DNA of 64,000 bases from Zerene cesonia (Eukaryota; Arthropoda; Insecta; Lepidoptera; Pieridae). Position 1 is the stretch's first letter, and each line of letters begins with the position of its first letter. The stretch spans positions 868,001 through 932,000 of the forward strand of contig NC_052112.1 of NCBI RefSeq assembly GCF_012273895.1. The letters are read 5' to 3'. Shown in pieces: positions 49,401 to 57,019 of the stretch. The position numbers and the translations under genes are program-made. The notes below the pieces were generated by a model. The model was not told where the DNA came from. It was given only the letters and a program-made list of their open reading frames with translations, and ran no database searches.

Positions 49401-49530
49401 CTGTGATTATCAGCGAGCAAGTCAGCAGCAGAACTGTCGTAAAAACGTTGTGCAGTCTGAACACAGCATTGTCAGTCTTGATTGGCTGGTACTTGAAGTA
49501 CACGCTTAATCCTCCTAGAAGCTTGAACAT
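25389..49530 (-). CDS. ogre: innexin 1 (ogre), complete, seven coding exons
   Basis: Gap-junction channel subunit. Joining 49530-49279, 43585-43478, 40810-40655, 28207-28050, 27280-27086, 26321-26160 and 25446-25389 on the minus strand gives 362 residues plus TGA, the length I recall for Drosophila ogre. Seen: N-terminus MFKLLGGLSVYFK, membrane segment 1 about 28-48, first-loop cysteines C54 and C69, the innexin signature YYQWV at 109-113 starting segment 2, a cytoplasmic loop with YTPKYLWDAFEGGL, segment 3 about 180-200, second loop with C239 and C257, segment 4 about 268-288, then VGDWWLLYMLARNMDPLIYRELI. Known: innexins form hexameric or octameric hemichannels, and ogre works with Inx2 in Drosophila glia and neural development. 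All splice sites are GT-AG with consistent phases. The gene spans 24 kb, mainly through introns 1 (5.7 kb) and 3 (12.4 kb). Confidence 0.96.
25622..25935. repeat. GC-richer repeat-like block, probably retroelement-derived
   Basis: Lies in ogre intron 6. Clearly higher GC than its surroundings, with sharp borders (from about CCGGACTCCTC to GGGGAGACGTAC) and no coding frame. It looks like a LINE 3' region, but I cannot name the family. Confidence 0.35.
26160..26321 (-). CDS. ogre: ogre coding exon 6 (C-terminal cytoplasmic domain)
   Basis: Acceptor aatttcag, then LVIIFVPSVRPRLLHAR and DVGDWWLLYMLARNMDPLIY; donor AG|gtgagt, phase 2. Confidence 0.94.
26746..27072 (+). mobile_element. SINE-like retroposon with poly(A), full length
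   Basis: Starts TGTGGGAGTCGAGCACGCTT, contains GGGCCAGCTCGCACCGGGGA and GGGCGGTGGTGATCGCTTAC, and ends in poly(A). In ogre intron 5, antisense to the gene; the poly(A) ends 13 bp before the exon 5 donor. Reference copy for this family. Confidence 0.7.
27086..27280 (-). CDS. ogre: ogre coding exon 5 (second loop cysteines, membrane segment 4)
   Basis: Acceptor ttactcccag, then A completing arginine, YDPMIYVFPRVTKC, SLCVLPLNIVNEKTFIF and LALLVVY; donor AG|gtgag. A SINE poly(A) tract stops 13 bp from the donor. Confidence 0.95.
27798..27998 (+). mobile_element. Helitron-like element, TCACTACATA family
   Basis: Ends GCCGCAGGCAAAAGCTAG. In ogre intron 4, 52 bp from exon 4. Confidence 0.65.
28050..28207 (-). 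CDS. ogre: ogre coding exon 4 (membrane segment 3)
   Basis: Acceptor tatattccag, then RHKLYAFRYWGCELL, LVNIVLQMWMMDSFFNGEF and YSEVPQEE; ends phase 2 at AG|gtgagt. A SINE begins 34 bp upstream of its acceptor (plus-strand 28241). Confidence 0.94.
28241..28480 (+). mobile_element. SINE-like retroposon with poly(A), 5'-truncated
   Basis: Same family as 26746-27072, starting at TGAAATAATAGCTTGC. Its 5' end is 34 bp from the ogre exon 4 acceptor. Confidence 0.7.
30191..30397 (+). mobile_element. Lep1-type Helitron, full length
   Basis: Both termini intact; in ogre intron 3. Confidence 0.8.
31458..31642 (-). mobile_element. Helitron-like element, TCACTACATA family
   Basis: CTAGATTACGCCTGCGGCTT at 31458; the far end reads TCATTACATAGTATAAAGC on the minus strand. 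In ogre intron 3. Confidence 0.6.
32265..32395. repeat. repeat pair member and fragment of the 53443 family
   Basis: CGAAAATAACATGATAAAAA AAGTAAAAGAGTACAATTT recurs almost exactly at 43672-43709. The right part matches the 53443 family end. Confidence 0.45.
32395..32510 (-). repeat. LINE 3' end fragment (GGTTGCCTGGTAGCGA family)
   Basis: The minus strand reads GGTTGCCTGGTAGCGATCGC and then GATAAGGCCGCCTTTTGC, the same 3' end as at 10085-10190. Confidence 0.6.
32822..33029 (+). mobile_element. Lep1-type Helitron, full length
   Basis: Both termini intact; hairpin arm mutated (GGGTGTAACCGCGG). In ogre intron 3. Confidence 0.78.
33251..33517 (+). mobile_element. Lep1-type Helitron with reiterated 5' ends
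   Basis: The body runs 33321-33517. In front of it the 5' terminus TCCTACTA restarts at 33251, 33259, 33273 and 33297, spaced 8, 14, 24 and 24 bp, the last two as exact 24-bp units. Confidence 0.75.
33518..33715 (+). mobile_element. Helitron-like element, GTCAATCACGCTGAAATT family
   Basis: Starts directly at the CTAG of the preceding Helitron; related to 7690-7893. Confidence 0.5.
33990..34190 (-). mobile_element. Helitron-like element, relative of 14472
   Basis: Contains CCCTGGATAAAAACTACCCT and AAATCGGTTCAGCCGTTCTT. Confidence 0.4.
34889..34980 (+). repeat. 33-bp tandem repeat, 2.8 units
   Basis: Units start with ACCATTGTTTGACATTTACA at 34889, 34922 and 34955 and are identical over their shared length. 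Confidence 0.85.
35124..35291 (-). mobile_element. Lep1-type Helitron with internal deletion
   Basis: 3' end intact (CTAG 35124-35127). About 45 bp between the GCAATCGG and CTTTCGCATT blocks are lost. Confidence 0.7.
35340..35455 (+). mobile_element. Helitron-like 3' end
   Basis: Ends GAGCGAAGCCGCGGACAAAT AACTAG, with AACCCGGAAATCCTAGGATT in the body. Confidence 0.45.
37035..37250 (+). mobile_element. Lep1-type Helitron, full length
   Basis: Starts TCCTACTCATATTATAAATG and ends GCTAA (allowed CTRR). A local duplication of the ctctttcac segment is seen at about 37087-37112. Confidence 0.75.
40655..40810 (-). CDS. ogre: ogre coding exon 3 (cytoplasmic loop)
   Basis: 52 codons, phase 0. Acceptor atatttcag, then AIMCYTPKYLWDAFEGG and VMGLNIGIC; ends LIRHER at AGG|gtgagt. 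Too short and internally placed to show as an ATG-started ORF. Confidence 0.94.
41010..41124 (+). mobile_element. Lep1-type Helitron, 5'-truncated
   Basis: Starts mid-element at GTGAAATTTGGTACGTAGAC and ends GCTGG. Fused at its left to the inverted 3' end of the TCACTACATA family (about 40970-41008). Confidence 0.65.
41656..41856 (+). mobile_element. Lep1-type Helitron, mutated 3' tip
   Basis: 5' end TCCTGCTAATATTATAAATG; the last bases read GCGAG instead of GCTAG. In ogre intron 2. Confidence 0.75.
41887..41985 (+). repeat. tRNA-like SINE head, second family
   Basis: Has an A box (TGGTACAGTAGTTAACGCG) and B box (GAGTTCGATTCCCGG). The acceptor stem pairs over only four bases, so it is not a working tRNA gene. 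Lies in ogre intron 2, directly after a Helitron 3' end. Confidence 0.5.
42555..42850 (-). repeat. tRNA-derived SINE, copy 2
   Basis: Same element as 288-589, full length with A and B boxes, inserted in ogre intron 2 in the same orientation as the gene. Confidence 0.75.
43478..43585 (-). CDS. ogre: ogre coding exon 2 (YYQWV signature)
   Basis: 36 codons, phase 0 on both sides. Acceptor tttttcccaag, then GTG GGC AAG (VGKEVAHPG). Ends QWVCFVLFFQ at CAG|gtaccc. Confidence 0.95.
44019..44208 (+). mobile_element. Lep1-type Helitron
   Basis: 5' end TCCTACTAACATTATAAATG, 3' end GCCAG; short internal loss near 44153. In ogre intron 1. Confidence 0.75.
45797..46003. repeat. fold-back element with an internal tRNA-like core, copy 1
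   Basis: Arms 45797-45847 and 45953-46003 are 51-bp inverted repeats with two mismatches. Inside, the minus strand 45900-45828 folds like a tRNA: 7-bp acceptor (TCACGGG with CTCGTGA), 5-bp anticodon stem (TTGCT with AGCAA) and a T-arm with TTCGAAT. Base 33 is C rather than T and the D-arm is poor. Lies in ogre intron 1. Diverged copies are at 58809-58899 and 51499-51600. Confidence 0.65.
46081..46275 (-). mobile_element. Helitron-like element, GTGGTACATA family
   Basis: CTAGCTGATCGCCCGGCTTC at one end and ACTAATATTATGAAGAGGA on the minus strand at the other. Fragments of the same family: 1204-1335, 22760-22905 and 59265-59430. Confidence 0.55.
46518..46565 (-). repeat. fragment of the 288-589 SINE family
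   Basis: Only the tail-proximal part (ATATGTTCCCACTGCTG and on) remains. Confidence 0.5.
46966..47165 (+). mobile_element. Lep1-type Helitron
   Basis: 5' end intact, 3' tip GCTTG. In ogre intron 1. Confidence 0.75.
47678..47722 (+). mobile_element. SINE-like retroposon 5' tip
   Basis: TGTGGGAGTCGAGCACGATT and CACGAATTTGGCCC only. Confidence 0.45.
48095..48296 (-). mobile_element. Lep1-type Helitron, diverged
   Basis: Both ends present (CTAG at 48095-48098, TCC at the other end); hairpin eroded. In ogre intron 1. Confidence 0.7.
48479..48663 (+). mobile_element. chimeric Helitron: foreign 5' half, Lep1 3' half
   Basis: The 5' part (TCTTAATATATAAAATTCTC to about 48595) is unlike Lep1. From TTTATCCCGATATTCCTACG to GCAGCTAG it is identical in kind to Lep1. 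Confidence 0.65.
49279..49530 (-). CDS. ogre: ogre coding exon 1 (start codon, membrane segment 1, first loop)
   Basis: 84 codons from ATG at 49530; donor GAG|gtgaga. Carries KTDNAVFRLHN, CSLIITATQYVGQPIHC and NTFCWITSTFTMPDAF. The start matches the family N-terminus exactly, so no upstream coding exon is needed. Any 5' UTR exons are not identified. Confidence 0.95.
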
Positions 49531-50167
49531 GGCTATCGCATTTCTCGGAACGAGCGGGAATGTCTACTTAAAATCAGTCTTTGATTGGTGCGTGATACCG
49601 CTAGCGATATGACGATTATTGTCGTGATGGCATCTGGAACAAAGAGATTTAAATTAATAAAGGTCAAGTAGCAAGAAAACAATAGTAGGCTGAAAAGGAC
49701 GCAACGGAGATGACTTATACATAGTTATTTTAAGGAATATTTATGAAATGACATCCCATACCCACTTGGAAAGACAGCTTTTGTCCCGTCTAGTTTAGTT
49801 TAGATTTCTCAATTAGCAAGAGTTGGATAGCAAAGGAGATAATCGAACAATATCTCAGTTTACAATAACAAAACAATAAACAATGAGCTGAATTATATCA
49901 ACATTAAACTACGAGGACGAAATAATACATATCGGTTAACCAAATAACATTAAATAAAACCGCAAAGTACCAAGCAAACTTTCTTTTTAACCAGCCAGTG
50001 ATAAATACCATAAAAGGATCAAATTTCTTTCGTTTTCTCCCATATTTGGTGACACTTTTACAATTAACACTCTATTTGTAATGGCAACAGCTGTTATCAA
50101 ACTGGCAATAATAACATTGTGTCGTGATACAGCACTTAACACGTGCTCACGAATTAAGTGCCTCTTA

Positions 50168-50350
50168 TGAGCCACTTTTCGCCTGATGGTAAGCAATCAC
50201 CAGCACATGAAAATTCGCCGTGGTTGTGCCTCTGTGAATACGCTGGAAGCTTTTAAGGGGTAAGGGATAAGGAAAGGATTGACGACTGGAAAGAAGAAGG
50301 TAATCCTTCCTTCCAGTCGACTGGGACGGTTGAGGAAAAGGAAACCAGAC
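50168..50350 (-). mobile_element. SINE-like retroposon fragment
   Basis: The minus strand reads CTGGTGATTGCTTACCATCA near 50180 and the T/C-rich middle after it. About 0.6 kb upstream of the ogre start codon. Confidence 0.5.
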
Positions 50351-50379
50351 TTACACTTTAGACACTAACAATAGATAAG

Positions 50380-50525
50380 CTCATAGTATTTTCTTGTGTT
50401 TGATTTTACGCGAGTAGTATACATTTAGAAATTAAAGACTTTTAAACGGATTTCAAACGCCATTTACTCATCATATTATTAACCCCACGTTTCGAACACT
50501 TAACAGCGAGCATGGTCACGGGGAG
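50380..50525. repeat. half copy of the 53443 MITE-like repeat
   Basis: Contains ATTTTACGCGAGTAGTATAC and AGCATGGTCACGGGGAGACA, the complement of the 53443 core. Confidence 0.5.
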
Positions 50526-50878
50526 ACACAGGTCAATAGATAAGCTCGCAAATTAATGTTGAACTGTATCTGTTTGCTGATAGATTTGAAATAACTAACG
50601 CTATACGCTACGCTACGGATGTACGCTATGGATATTGTCTTAGAAGTGACGTGACTAAAAGCTAGGAAATATTTTTGTAGTAAATTAATTTCATATTTAC
50701 ACGATGGGATTTGAATGTACAGTATAGTTGGTTTAATTTGTTAATGACCAATTAATAAATTCCACTGATAATTGCTTACTATATAAAATGCATTAATTAA
50801 TAATGATAAAATTATCATTAGTTACTTTCAATAACTTAATGAAATTTTATTTATACGTATTTTGATTTAATGCGAATA

Positions 50879-51085
50879 TCACTAGGTATAGTATAAAACA
50901 AAGTCGCTTTCTCTGTCCCTATGTCCCCATGTATGCTTTAATATTTAAAACTACGCAACGGATTTTGATGGGGTTTTTTTTATTGTTAATAGATAGAGTG
51001 ATTCAAGAGGAAGGTTTAGGTTGTATAATAACATCTTTTAAACTGCTCCGAATTTAACGCGTGCGAAGCCGCAGGCAAAAACTAG
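50879..51085 (+). mobile_element. Helitron-like element, TCACTACATA family
   Basis: Body and 3' end as at 11429-11626, ending GCAGGCAAAAACTAG. Confidence 0.63.
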
Positions 51086-51234
51086 TTTATGATGAAATAA
51101 AATTGCAACCCACTGTCCGTCTGTCCCGATGTGCACTTAGAATATTTAAAACTATGCAAAAGAGTAAGAGAGTATAGAGTGGTTCAAAAGAAAGTGACTT
51201 TTCCATGGGCTCATTTTTAAGAGACTTCAAATAG

Positions 51235-51420
51235 GAGGAGGTTCTGCATTCGACTGTATCTTTAACGACTTCAAAAGAAACTTCCGAGTTCGGCTGTATG
51301 TCTTTTTGTTTGTCACCTCATAACTTTCTACTGGGTGAACCGATTTAATATTCAAAAGCTGTTATTTGTCTTGTAGTCCAATTTAAATTACGTCTAAATC
51401 TGTCAACTTGAAGGCGTTTT
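51235..51420 (+). repeat. ACCGACTTC / TTCGACTGTAT dispersed repeat
   Basis: Contains GGAGGAGGTTCTGCATTCGA, then CACCTCATAACTTTCTACTG GGTGAACCGATTT. Similar pieces occur at about 820-925, 3155-3275, 17975-18060, 18830-18925, 19328-19400 and 43300-43388, in both orientations. Confidence 0.5.
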
Positions 51421-51498
51421 TACGTTATTTTATTTTGTAAAAAAAAAAAATCTTGATTTTTCGTCATTTTTTTTATGGTATTGTTATGCTTTTTAAAT

Positions 51499-51600
51499 GA
51501 GAATTTTGAAAGAATAAAACGCTGCGGTTGGGCAAAAAGACGCGAGTTCGAATCCCGCCTCGTAATTAATCTCTTTTTTTTACTCTTTCAAAAATCCTCA
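51499..51600. repeat. fold-back element, copy 2 (degenerate)
   Basis: Arms GAGAATTTTGAAAGAATAAA (51499-51518) and its approximate complement at 51574-51599 surround a plus-strand T-arm (GAGTTCGAATCCCGCCTCGT). Confidence 0.5.
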
Positions 51601-51778
51601 ATCATTTTCTTCTCAAAACACCTGTGTTACATTAAAACTGTGTTATGCCGATAACACCAGCTGTACCAACACGAGAGAAGGTTCAATGACCCGTTATCAC
51701 AAATATTACCAATAGCGCACTATTCAATCGATTGCACCTGCAACTTGTTACGATAAGTCGAGCTTCGCTGATAAGAGC

Positions 51779-52778
51779 NNNNNNNNNNNNNNNNNNNNNN
51801 NNNNNNNNNNNNNNNNNNNNNNNNNNNNNNNNNNNNNNNNNNNNNNNNNNNNNNNNNNNNNNNNNNNNNNNNNNNNNNNNNNNNNNNNNNNNNNNNNNNN
51901 NNNNNNNNNNNNNNNNNNNNNNNNNNNNNNNNNNNNNNNNNNNNNNNNNNNNNNNNNNNNNNNNNNNNNNNNNNNNNNNNNNNNNNNNNNNNNNNNNNNN
52001 NNNNNNNNNNNNNNNNNNNNNNNNNNNNNNNNNNNNNNNNNNNNNNNNNNNNNNNNNNNNNNNNNNNNNNNNNNNNNNNNNNNNNNNNNNNNNNNNNNNN
52101 NNNNNNNNNNNNNNNNNNNNNNNNNNNNNNNNNNNNNNNNNNNNNNNNNNNNNNNNNNNNNNNNNNNNNNNNNNNNNNNNNNNNNNNNNNNNNNNNNNNN
52201 NNNNNNNNNNNNNNNNNNNNNNNNNNNNNNNNNNNNNNNNNNNNNNNNNNNNNNNNNNNNNNNNNNNNNNNNNNNNNNNNNNNNNNNNNNNNNNNNNNNN
52301 NNNNNNNNNNNNNNNNNNNNNNNNNNNNNNNNNNNNNNNNNNNNNNNNNNNNNNNNNNNNNNNNNNNNNNNNNNNNNNNNNNNNNNNNNNNNNNNNNNNN
52401 NNNNNNNNNNNNNNNNNNNNNNNNNNNNNNNNNNNNNNNNNNNNNNNNNNNNNNNNNNNNNNNNNNNNNNNNNNNNNNNNNNNNNNNNNNNNNNNNNNNN
52501 NNNNNNNNNNNNNNNNNNNNNNNNNNNNNNNNNNNNNNNNNNNNNNNNNNNNNNNNNNNNNNNNNNNNNNNNNNNNNNNNNNNNNNNNNNNNNNNNNNNN
52601 NNNNNNNNNNNNNNNNNNNNNNNNNNNNNNNNNNNNNNNNNNNNNNNNNNNNNNNNNNNNNNNNNNNNNNNNNNNNNNNNNNNNNNNNNNNNNNNNNNNN
52701 NNNNNNNNNNNNNNNNNNNNNNNNNNNNNNNNNNNNNNNNNNNNNNNNNNNNNNNNNNNNNNNNNNNNNNNNNNNNNN
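51779..52778. other. assembly gap of exactly 1000 N, probably false
   Basis: Length is a placeholder. The 77 bp before it (51702-51778) and after it (52779-52855) are identical, as expected for two contigs that overlap and were not merged. Confidence 0.95.
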
Positions 52779-52855
52779 AATATTACCAATAGCGCACTAT
52801 TCAATCGATTGCACCTGCAACTTGTTACGATAAGTCGAGCTTCGCTGATAAGAGC

Positions 52856-54116
52856 GTCGTTAAGTTATATTTACTTAAGTAGTACCTGTAAAGCGTGACA
52901 ACTAAGTTATATATTTAGATTTTAATATAAAAGGAAAGTAACTCTGACTGTATGTGTGTATCTACCCATGAAACGTGACAACTAAGTTATATGTTTAAGT
53001 TTTATTATAAGTAGCATATGTGTCCCTTCTTCACGCTTAAACCACTGTATCGATTTTCATAAGCTTTGAGACTGAGAAAAAACATAAGACAGTTCTTATC
53101 CCGAAATTCCTTCTTTCCTCTTACTACGCGGGCGCAGTCGCGTGTGAAAGCATCATATATCTCTTCCGTGCGTGTGTTTTTCACAACTTAAATGTTATCA
53201 TTTGTTACACCCTAAATGGTTAAGATTCAAAAATCGACAACGAGCGAAGCCGCGGGCTACTATTATGTTTTAAAAAAAATTGGTTGTAATAAATCAATTA
53301 CATCCCACCGCATTCGTCGAATTTGTTTTTAAAATCGTATCCTAAATCAAATTAGTATTTGAAATATTATTACATCATAACCATATCCACATAAACAACA
53401 AAATTGTAATGAGAATTATTCAAGATAAACAATACACTTAGAAATTAAAAACTTTTCAACGGATTTTAGACTGGTCCAGTCTCCCCGTGACCACGCTCGC
53501 TGTAAAGTGTTCGAAACGTCGGGTAAATAATATTATAATGAATAAATCGCGTTTAAAATCCGTTAAAAAGTTTTTAATTTCCAAATGTATAATACTCGCG
53601 TAAAATCAAACACAAGAAAATACTAAACAATATCCATTAAATCACTCCAACAAGCATTCATTCATAATTACATCACCGTCCTCCACGGAGTGTCGTGCAT
53701 TATATCGTAATAGCTGGGCCACTGACGGATACTCTGAACCAGCCATGATTGCGTAAACAGTTTCCGAATGGTAATCGAAAGAAATACGTATTTAACTACA
53801 ACATTAAGGCAAGGCGAAGCGTTTTAATCTGAAAACAATAAGTTGGATCCAACACAGGAATTGAGTCAAATAACAGACTCGTTTCGGCTTGCAACTTATA
53901 TATAGTTAACCTCATAAATTATTTCTACAGCATCAAAACTTGAGAGTGACTGTTAGCACCAGTGTCCTGGCACCAACTGCCTTAAAAAATGTCCCTCTGT
54001 CAACCTCCCTACCCAGCCGTGTTTCGTCCGTCTTTGTCATATTTTCCCACTACCCGCAAATTTTTAATTTTCAATAATTGCCAGATTTAAATTTAAATAG
54101 TAACAATTATTGTATA
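52856..54116. other. repeat-bearing intergenic DNA
   Basis: Holds a degenerate Helitron-like stretch at about 53015-53160 and the MITE at 53443; no gene seen. Confidence 0.4.
53443..53635. repeat. MITE-like repeat with inverted ends
   Basis: Left end AGAAATTAAAAACTTTTCAA and right end TTAAAAAGTTTTTAATTTCC are approximate inverted repeats around CCCCGTGACCACGCTCGCTG. A half copy in opposite orientation is at 50380-50525 and a further piece at 32310-32395. Confidence 0.5.
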
Positions 54117-54316
54117 CTAGCTGCGCCCCGCGGTTACACCCGCGCAAGTCCGTAACCCCTAGAAATGTCGGGACAAAAAGTTGCCTATATGTTATTACAG
54201 TTGTCCAGCTGTCTACGTACCAAATTTCATTGCAATCGGTTCAGTAGTTTTTGCGTGAAAGAGCGACAAACACACACACATCCTCACAATCTTTCGAATT
54301 TATAATATTAGTAGGA
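54117..54316 (-). mobile_element. Lep1-type Helitron, full length
   Basis: CTAG at 54117-54120; 5' TCC at 54314-54316. Confidence 0.78.
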
Positions 54317-54740
54317 TTTGTCATACAAATTTATTAAAACCTTACATAAGCTATTTACAATTTAATATGAGCAGATTTTGGTATCGCACGTGTAGGTAAT
54401 AAATGAAATCATAAAAACATCCAATGAAATAAGCGACATCCATTTTCACGGAGCGTTCTTTTATCCCAAAAGATCGAGCAGCACTCTAAAATAACTGCAA
54501 ACTGCGTCACAGTTTGTGTAAAATAGGGCAGAGCACCGATGACGTAAGAGCTTCTGACGTCACTGGTACATACGGTTGATAAAAATATAGGTGAAAGAGC
54601 ATCAAATTTAAAATAGGGTCTAACAAAATTTCAATATAAACTTGCAGATACAATGAAAAAATAAACTTACATACGACTGTTTTATCTATGTCCAATGAAT
54701 CGGTGTCTTTGTAACATTTGGTGTTAATAATATTTATTAT

Positions 54741-54820
54741 TAGCTGCGCCAGGCAACTGTTTATCCCGATATTCTTACGGGATACGAACTTACGCGGGTG
54801 AAACCGCGGGGCGCAGCTAG
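54741..54820 (+). mobile_element. Lep1 3'-end fragment with an inverted copy of its tip in front
   Basis: The last 70 bp of Lep1 end at 54820. The left border TAGCTGCGCC (54741-54750) is the exact complement of GGCGCAGCTA at 54810-54819. Confidence 0.6.
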
Positions 54821-55116
54821 TAAACAATAACGTTCCGATAATGCAAAACCAACGATGATTACATACAAACAAAACATAAGTCACATAATATTCATTTCGA
54901 ATTGCCACACACAACAATGTCTAACGTTTGTCAATTTTAGACATAATCAGCATTTGTATTGTGAATGATTTTCAGCTTTAACGCAATTATTACGAAATTA
55001 TTGTTCGCGAAATATCTACATATTGTTTCCGATGCAAATGTTGTAATAAAATTAGCGAGGTTTCGAGACAGGGTCTTATAATTTTTATTACTTATGCCTT
55101 TCTAGCTTATTCTACA

Positions 55117-55316
55117 CTAGTTGCGCCCCGCGGTTTCACCCGCCTAAGTAAGTATCCCGTAGGGATATCGGGATAAAAAGTTGCCTATATGTTTTTCCAG
55201 CCGTCCAGCTGTCTACGTACCAAATATCATTGCAATCGGTTCAGTAGTTTTTGCGTGAAAGAGCAACAAACACACACACATCCTTACAAACTTTCGCATT
55301 TATAATATTAGTAGGA
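55117..55316 (-). mobile_element. Lep1-type Helitron, full length
   Basis: CTAG at 55117-55120, 5' TCC at 55314-55316; followed by GATAGGAT. Confidence 0.78.
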
Positions 55317-55391
55317 TAGGATTAGTTACCTGCTTTATACATTTGTCTAGAATATTAAAGTTAAAAAAGAAGACAAAGTTATACATTTCAG

Positions 55392-55624
55392 GCAACTATT
55401 GCTTTTTAATAACGACGCCGAACATTTAACATCAGGTGACGCGTCTTATCCGTTGCCTGGACGAGGCATCCATTACAAAAAAAAAGCTTTCTCTACATAC
55501 CAAAAAATCTATTGAGAAAACCGGCACATCTATAAAAAGTTACGATAAAATAATAAATGTTAAACAACCGCAAGAACCGTTTCAGGAAATAATCAGTAAG
55601 AGTTGTATCCTAGATCTATTGTGA
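55392..55624 (+). CDS. possible exon or decayed coding segment, unidentified
   Basis: After an acceptor-like tatacatttcag (ends 55391), one frame reads QLLLFNNDAEHLTSGDASYP LPGRGIHYKKK before a stop at 55513. Beyond a nine-A run (about 55477-55485) the neighbouring frame stays open to 55624 and reads KKSIEKTGTSIKSYD and QEPFQEIISKSCILDLL. Both halves look protein-like, as if a homopolymer indel had split one frame. It could be an exon with a sequencing error, a pseudogene, or chance. No family recognised. Confidence 0.25.
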
Positions 55625-56480
55625 AAGACTAATTATATATATTTCGATATTGTTAGAAATGTCCAGGATATAACTGAATCAAATTAAATAGTAGCAACTG
55701 AATATGCACTTAATTATCAACGGCCGTGAGTTTAAAATCAAGTGAGTGTGACATTGAATTGTACCTAAAAATACACAAGTCATTTTAATAATATAGTACC
55801 TGGATGACCTAGCTTTGCTCGGTATTTTTTTTTTTTTTGGATTTTTATAAATTGTGTTTTTTGGAAATTATATTTAAGTACGAATTACATACTAATAAAA
55901 TGATGAAATATGAATAATATTTTTCATAATAAATTGGGACTACTCAAACGCCTCCTATTTGTTAAAAAAGTAAGTTTAAGTCGATAAAACACGAATAAAA
56001 CACGAATATGACATTTTCTAAAAAAGATTCCTAGCTAGATCGATTTATCGCCCCCGAAACCCCCCATATACTAAATTTCATGAATATCGTTCTAGATATA
56101 TATACACAAGAATTGCTCGTTTAAAGATATAAGATTTAATAGCATTTAGGAAAATGTTAATTTAATTAATTTTTGTTGTAACAAATAACATTATAAAAAG
56201 CCACCAATAAACGTACAATCTTAAAGGAGGAAGATACAAAGGTAGTTCCTACATTTTGCTTTTAAATAAATTTTAAAATCTATTGTCAAACTGACTACTA
56301 AGATACTATAATTTATTATTACTTGCATATGTATAGACGCCTACCATTAAAACATTGAAAACAAAGTTTATAAAATATAAAAATATCAATAATATTTATA
56401 AATTTATATGAATACCCTACGAATTGAGCAACTCTCATAATTTTTGGGGTTGGATAAATAGAAAGAATTTACAATTAGAG

Positions 56481-56482
<2 letters not shown>

Positions 56483-56553
<71 letters not shown>
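56483..56553. repeat. (TA)n(TG)n microsatellite
   Basis: About 27 TA units followed by about 8 TG units. Confidence 0.9.
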
Positions 56554-56593
56554 ATCGAAGGACTAACAACCTATTTTTCAATTGACCTATTAG

Positions 56594-56668
56594 TTTTTTT
56601 TTTAAGTCTAACGGATTTATTTTAATGGTAACCGCTACCACCGCCCATGGACATTTGCAGAGGCGTAA
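56594..56668 (-). mobile_element. SINE-like retroposon 3' fragment
   Basis: Poly(T) at 56594-56603 then GGTAACCGCTACCACCGCCC, the complement of the family's 3' end. Confidence 0.4.
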
Positions 56669-56716
56669 GTCCATTCTCAGATACCTCACATTTCTGCGAA
56701 TCGGCGTGGTTTTCGA

Positions 56717-57019
56717 GTGAAACATACATCATCACAAATATTAGTCGGATACACAGCACTACAAGCTGCATCTCCCGAGCTTACCAACGAGCCCGTCCCA
56801 AATTGCCCTATTGTCGTGTCACGTCCAATTGACATCAGGCAATCAGCGTCTGAGGGTCCGATGCCATTAAATATGCATTACGGAATTATTACGACTCGAA
56901 TTCCGCAGACATCTTTACATGAAGCTACCCTAACTCTCATAATAAAGGATATATCGAAGTTTAGCTCGGATTTGTATCCTACTTATCCTATCCTACTATT
57001 AATTAATATTAATAAATAA
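56717..57019 (+). CDS. weak 100-residue ORF, unidentified
   Basis: Open frame with protein-like middle part (GYTALQAASPELTNEPVPNC, then RPIDIRQSASEGPMPLNMHY). Its upstream part overlaps a SINE fragment and its end runs into a Helitron 5' end, so it is likely mobile-element-derived or chance. Confidence 0.15.
   Translation: MKHTSSQILVGYTALQAASPELTNEPVPNCPIVVSRPIDIRQSASEGPMPLNMHYGIITTRIPQTSLHEATLTLIIKDISKFSSDLYPTYPILLLININK

Larger units (their letters stand above)
49531..51498. other. upstream region of ogre
   Basis: Should contain the promoter and 5' UTR of ogre, but I see no clear TATA box or initiator. The first 90 bp upstream of the ATG have higher GC and are probably leader sequence. 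Confidence 0.4.

Noticed and set aside
49304..49612. 102-residue plus-strand frame
   Set aside because: Antisense shadow of ogre exon 1.
51683..52898. Long open frames on both strands across 51779-52778
   Set aside because: They consist of N-run translation; there is no sequence there.
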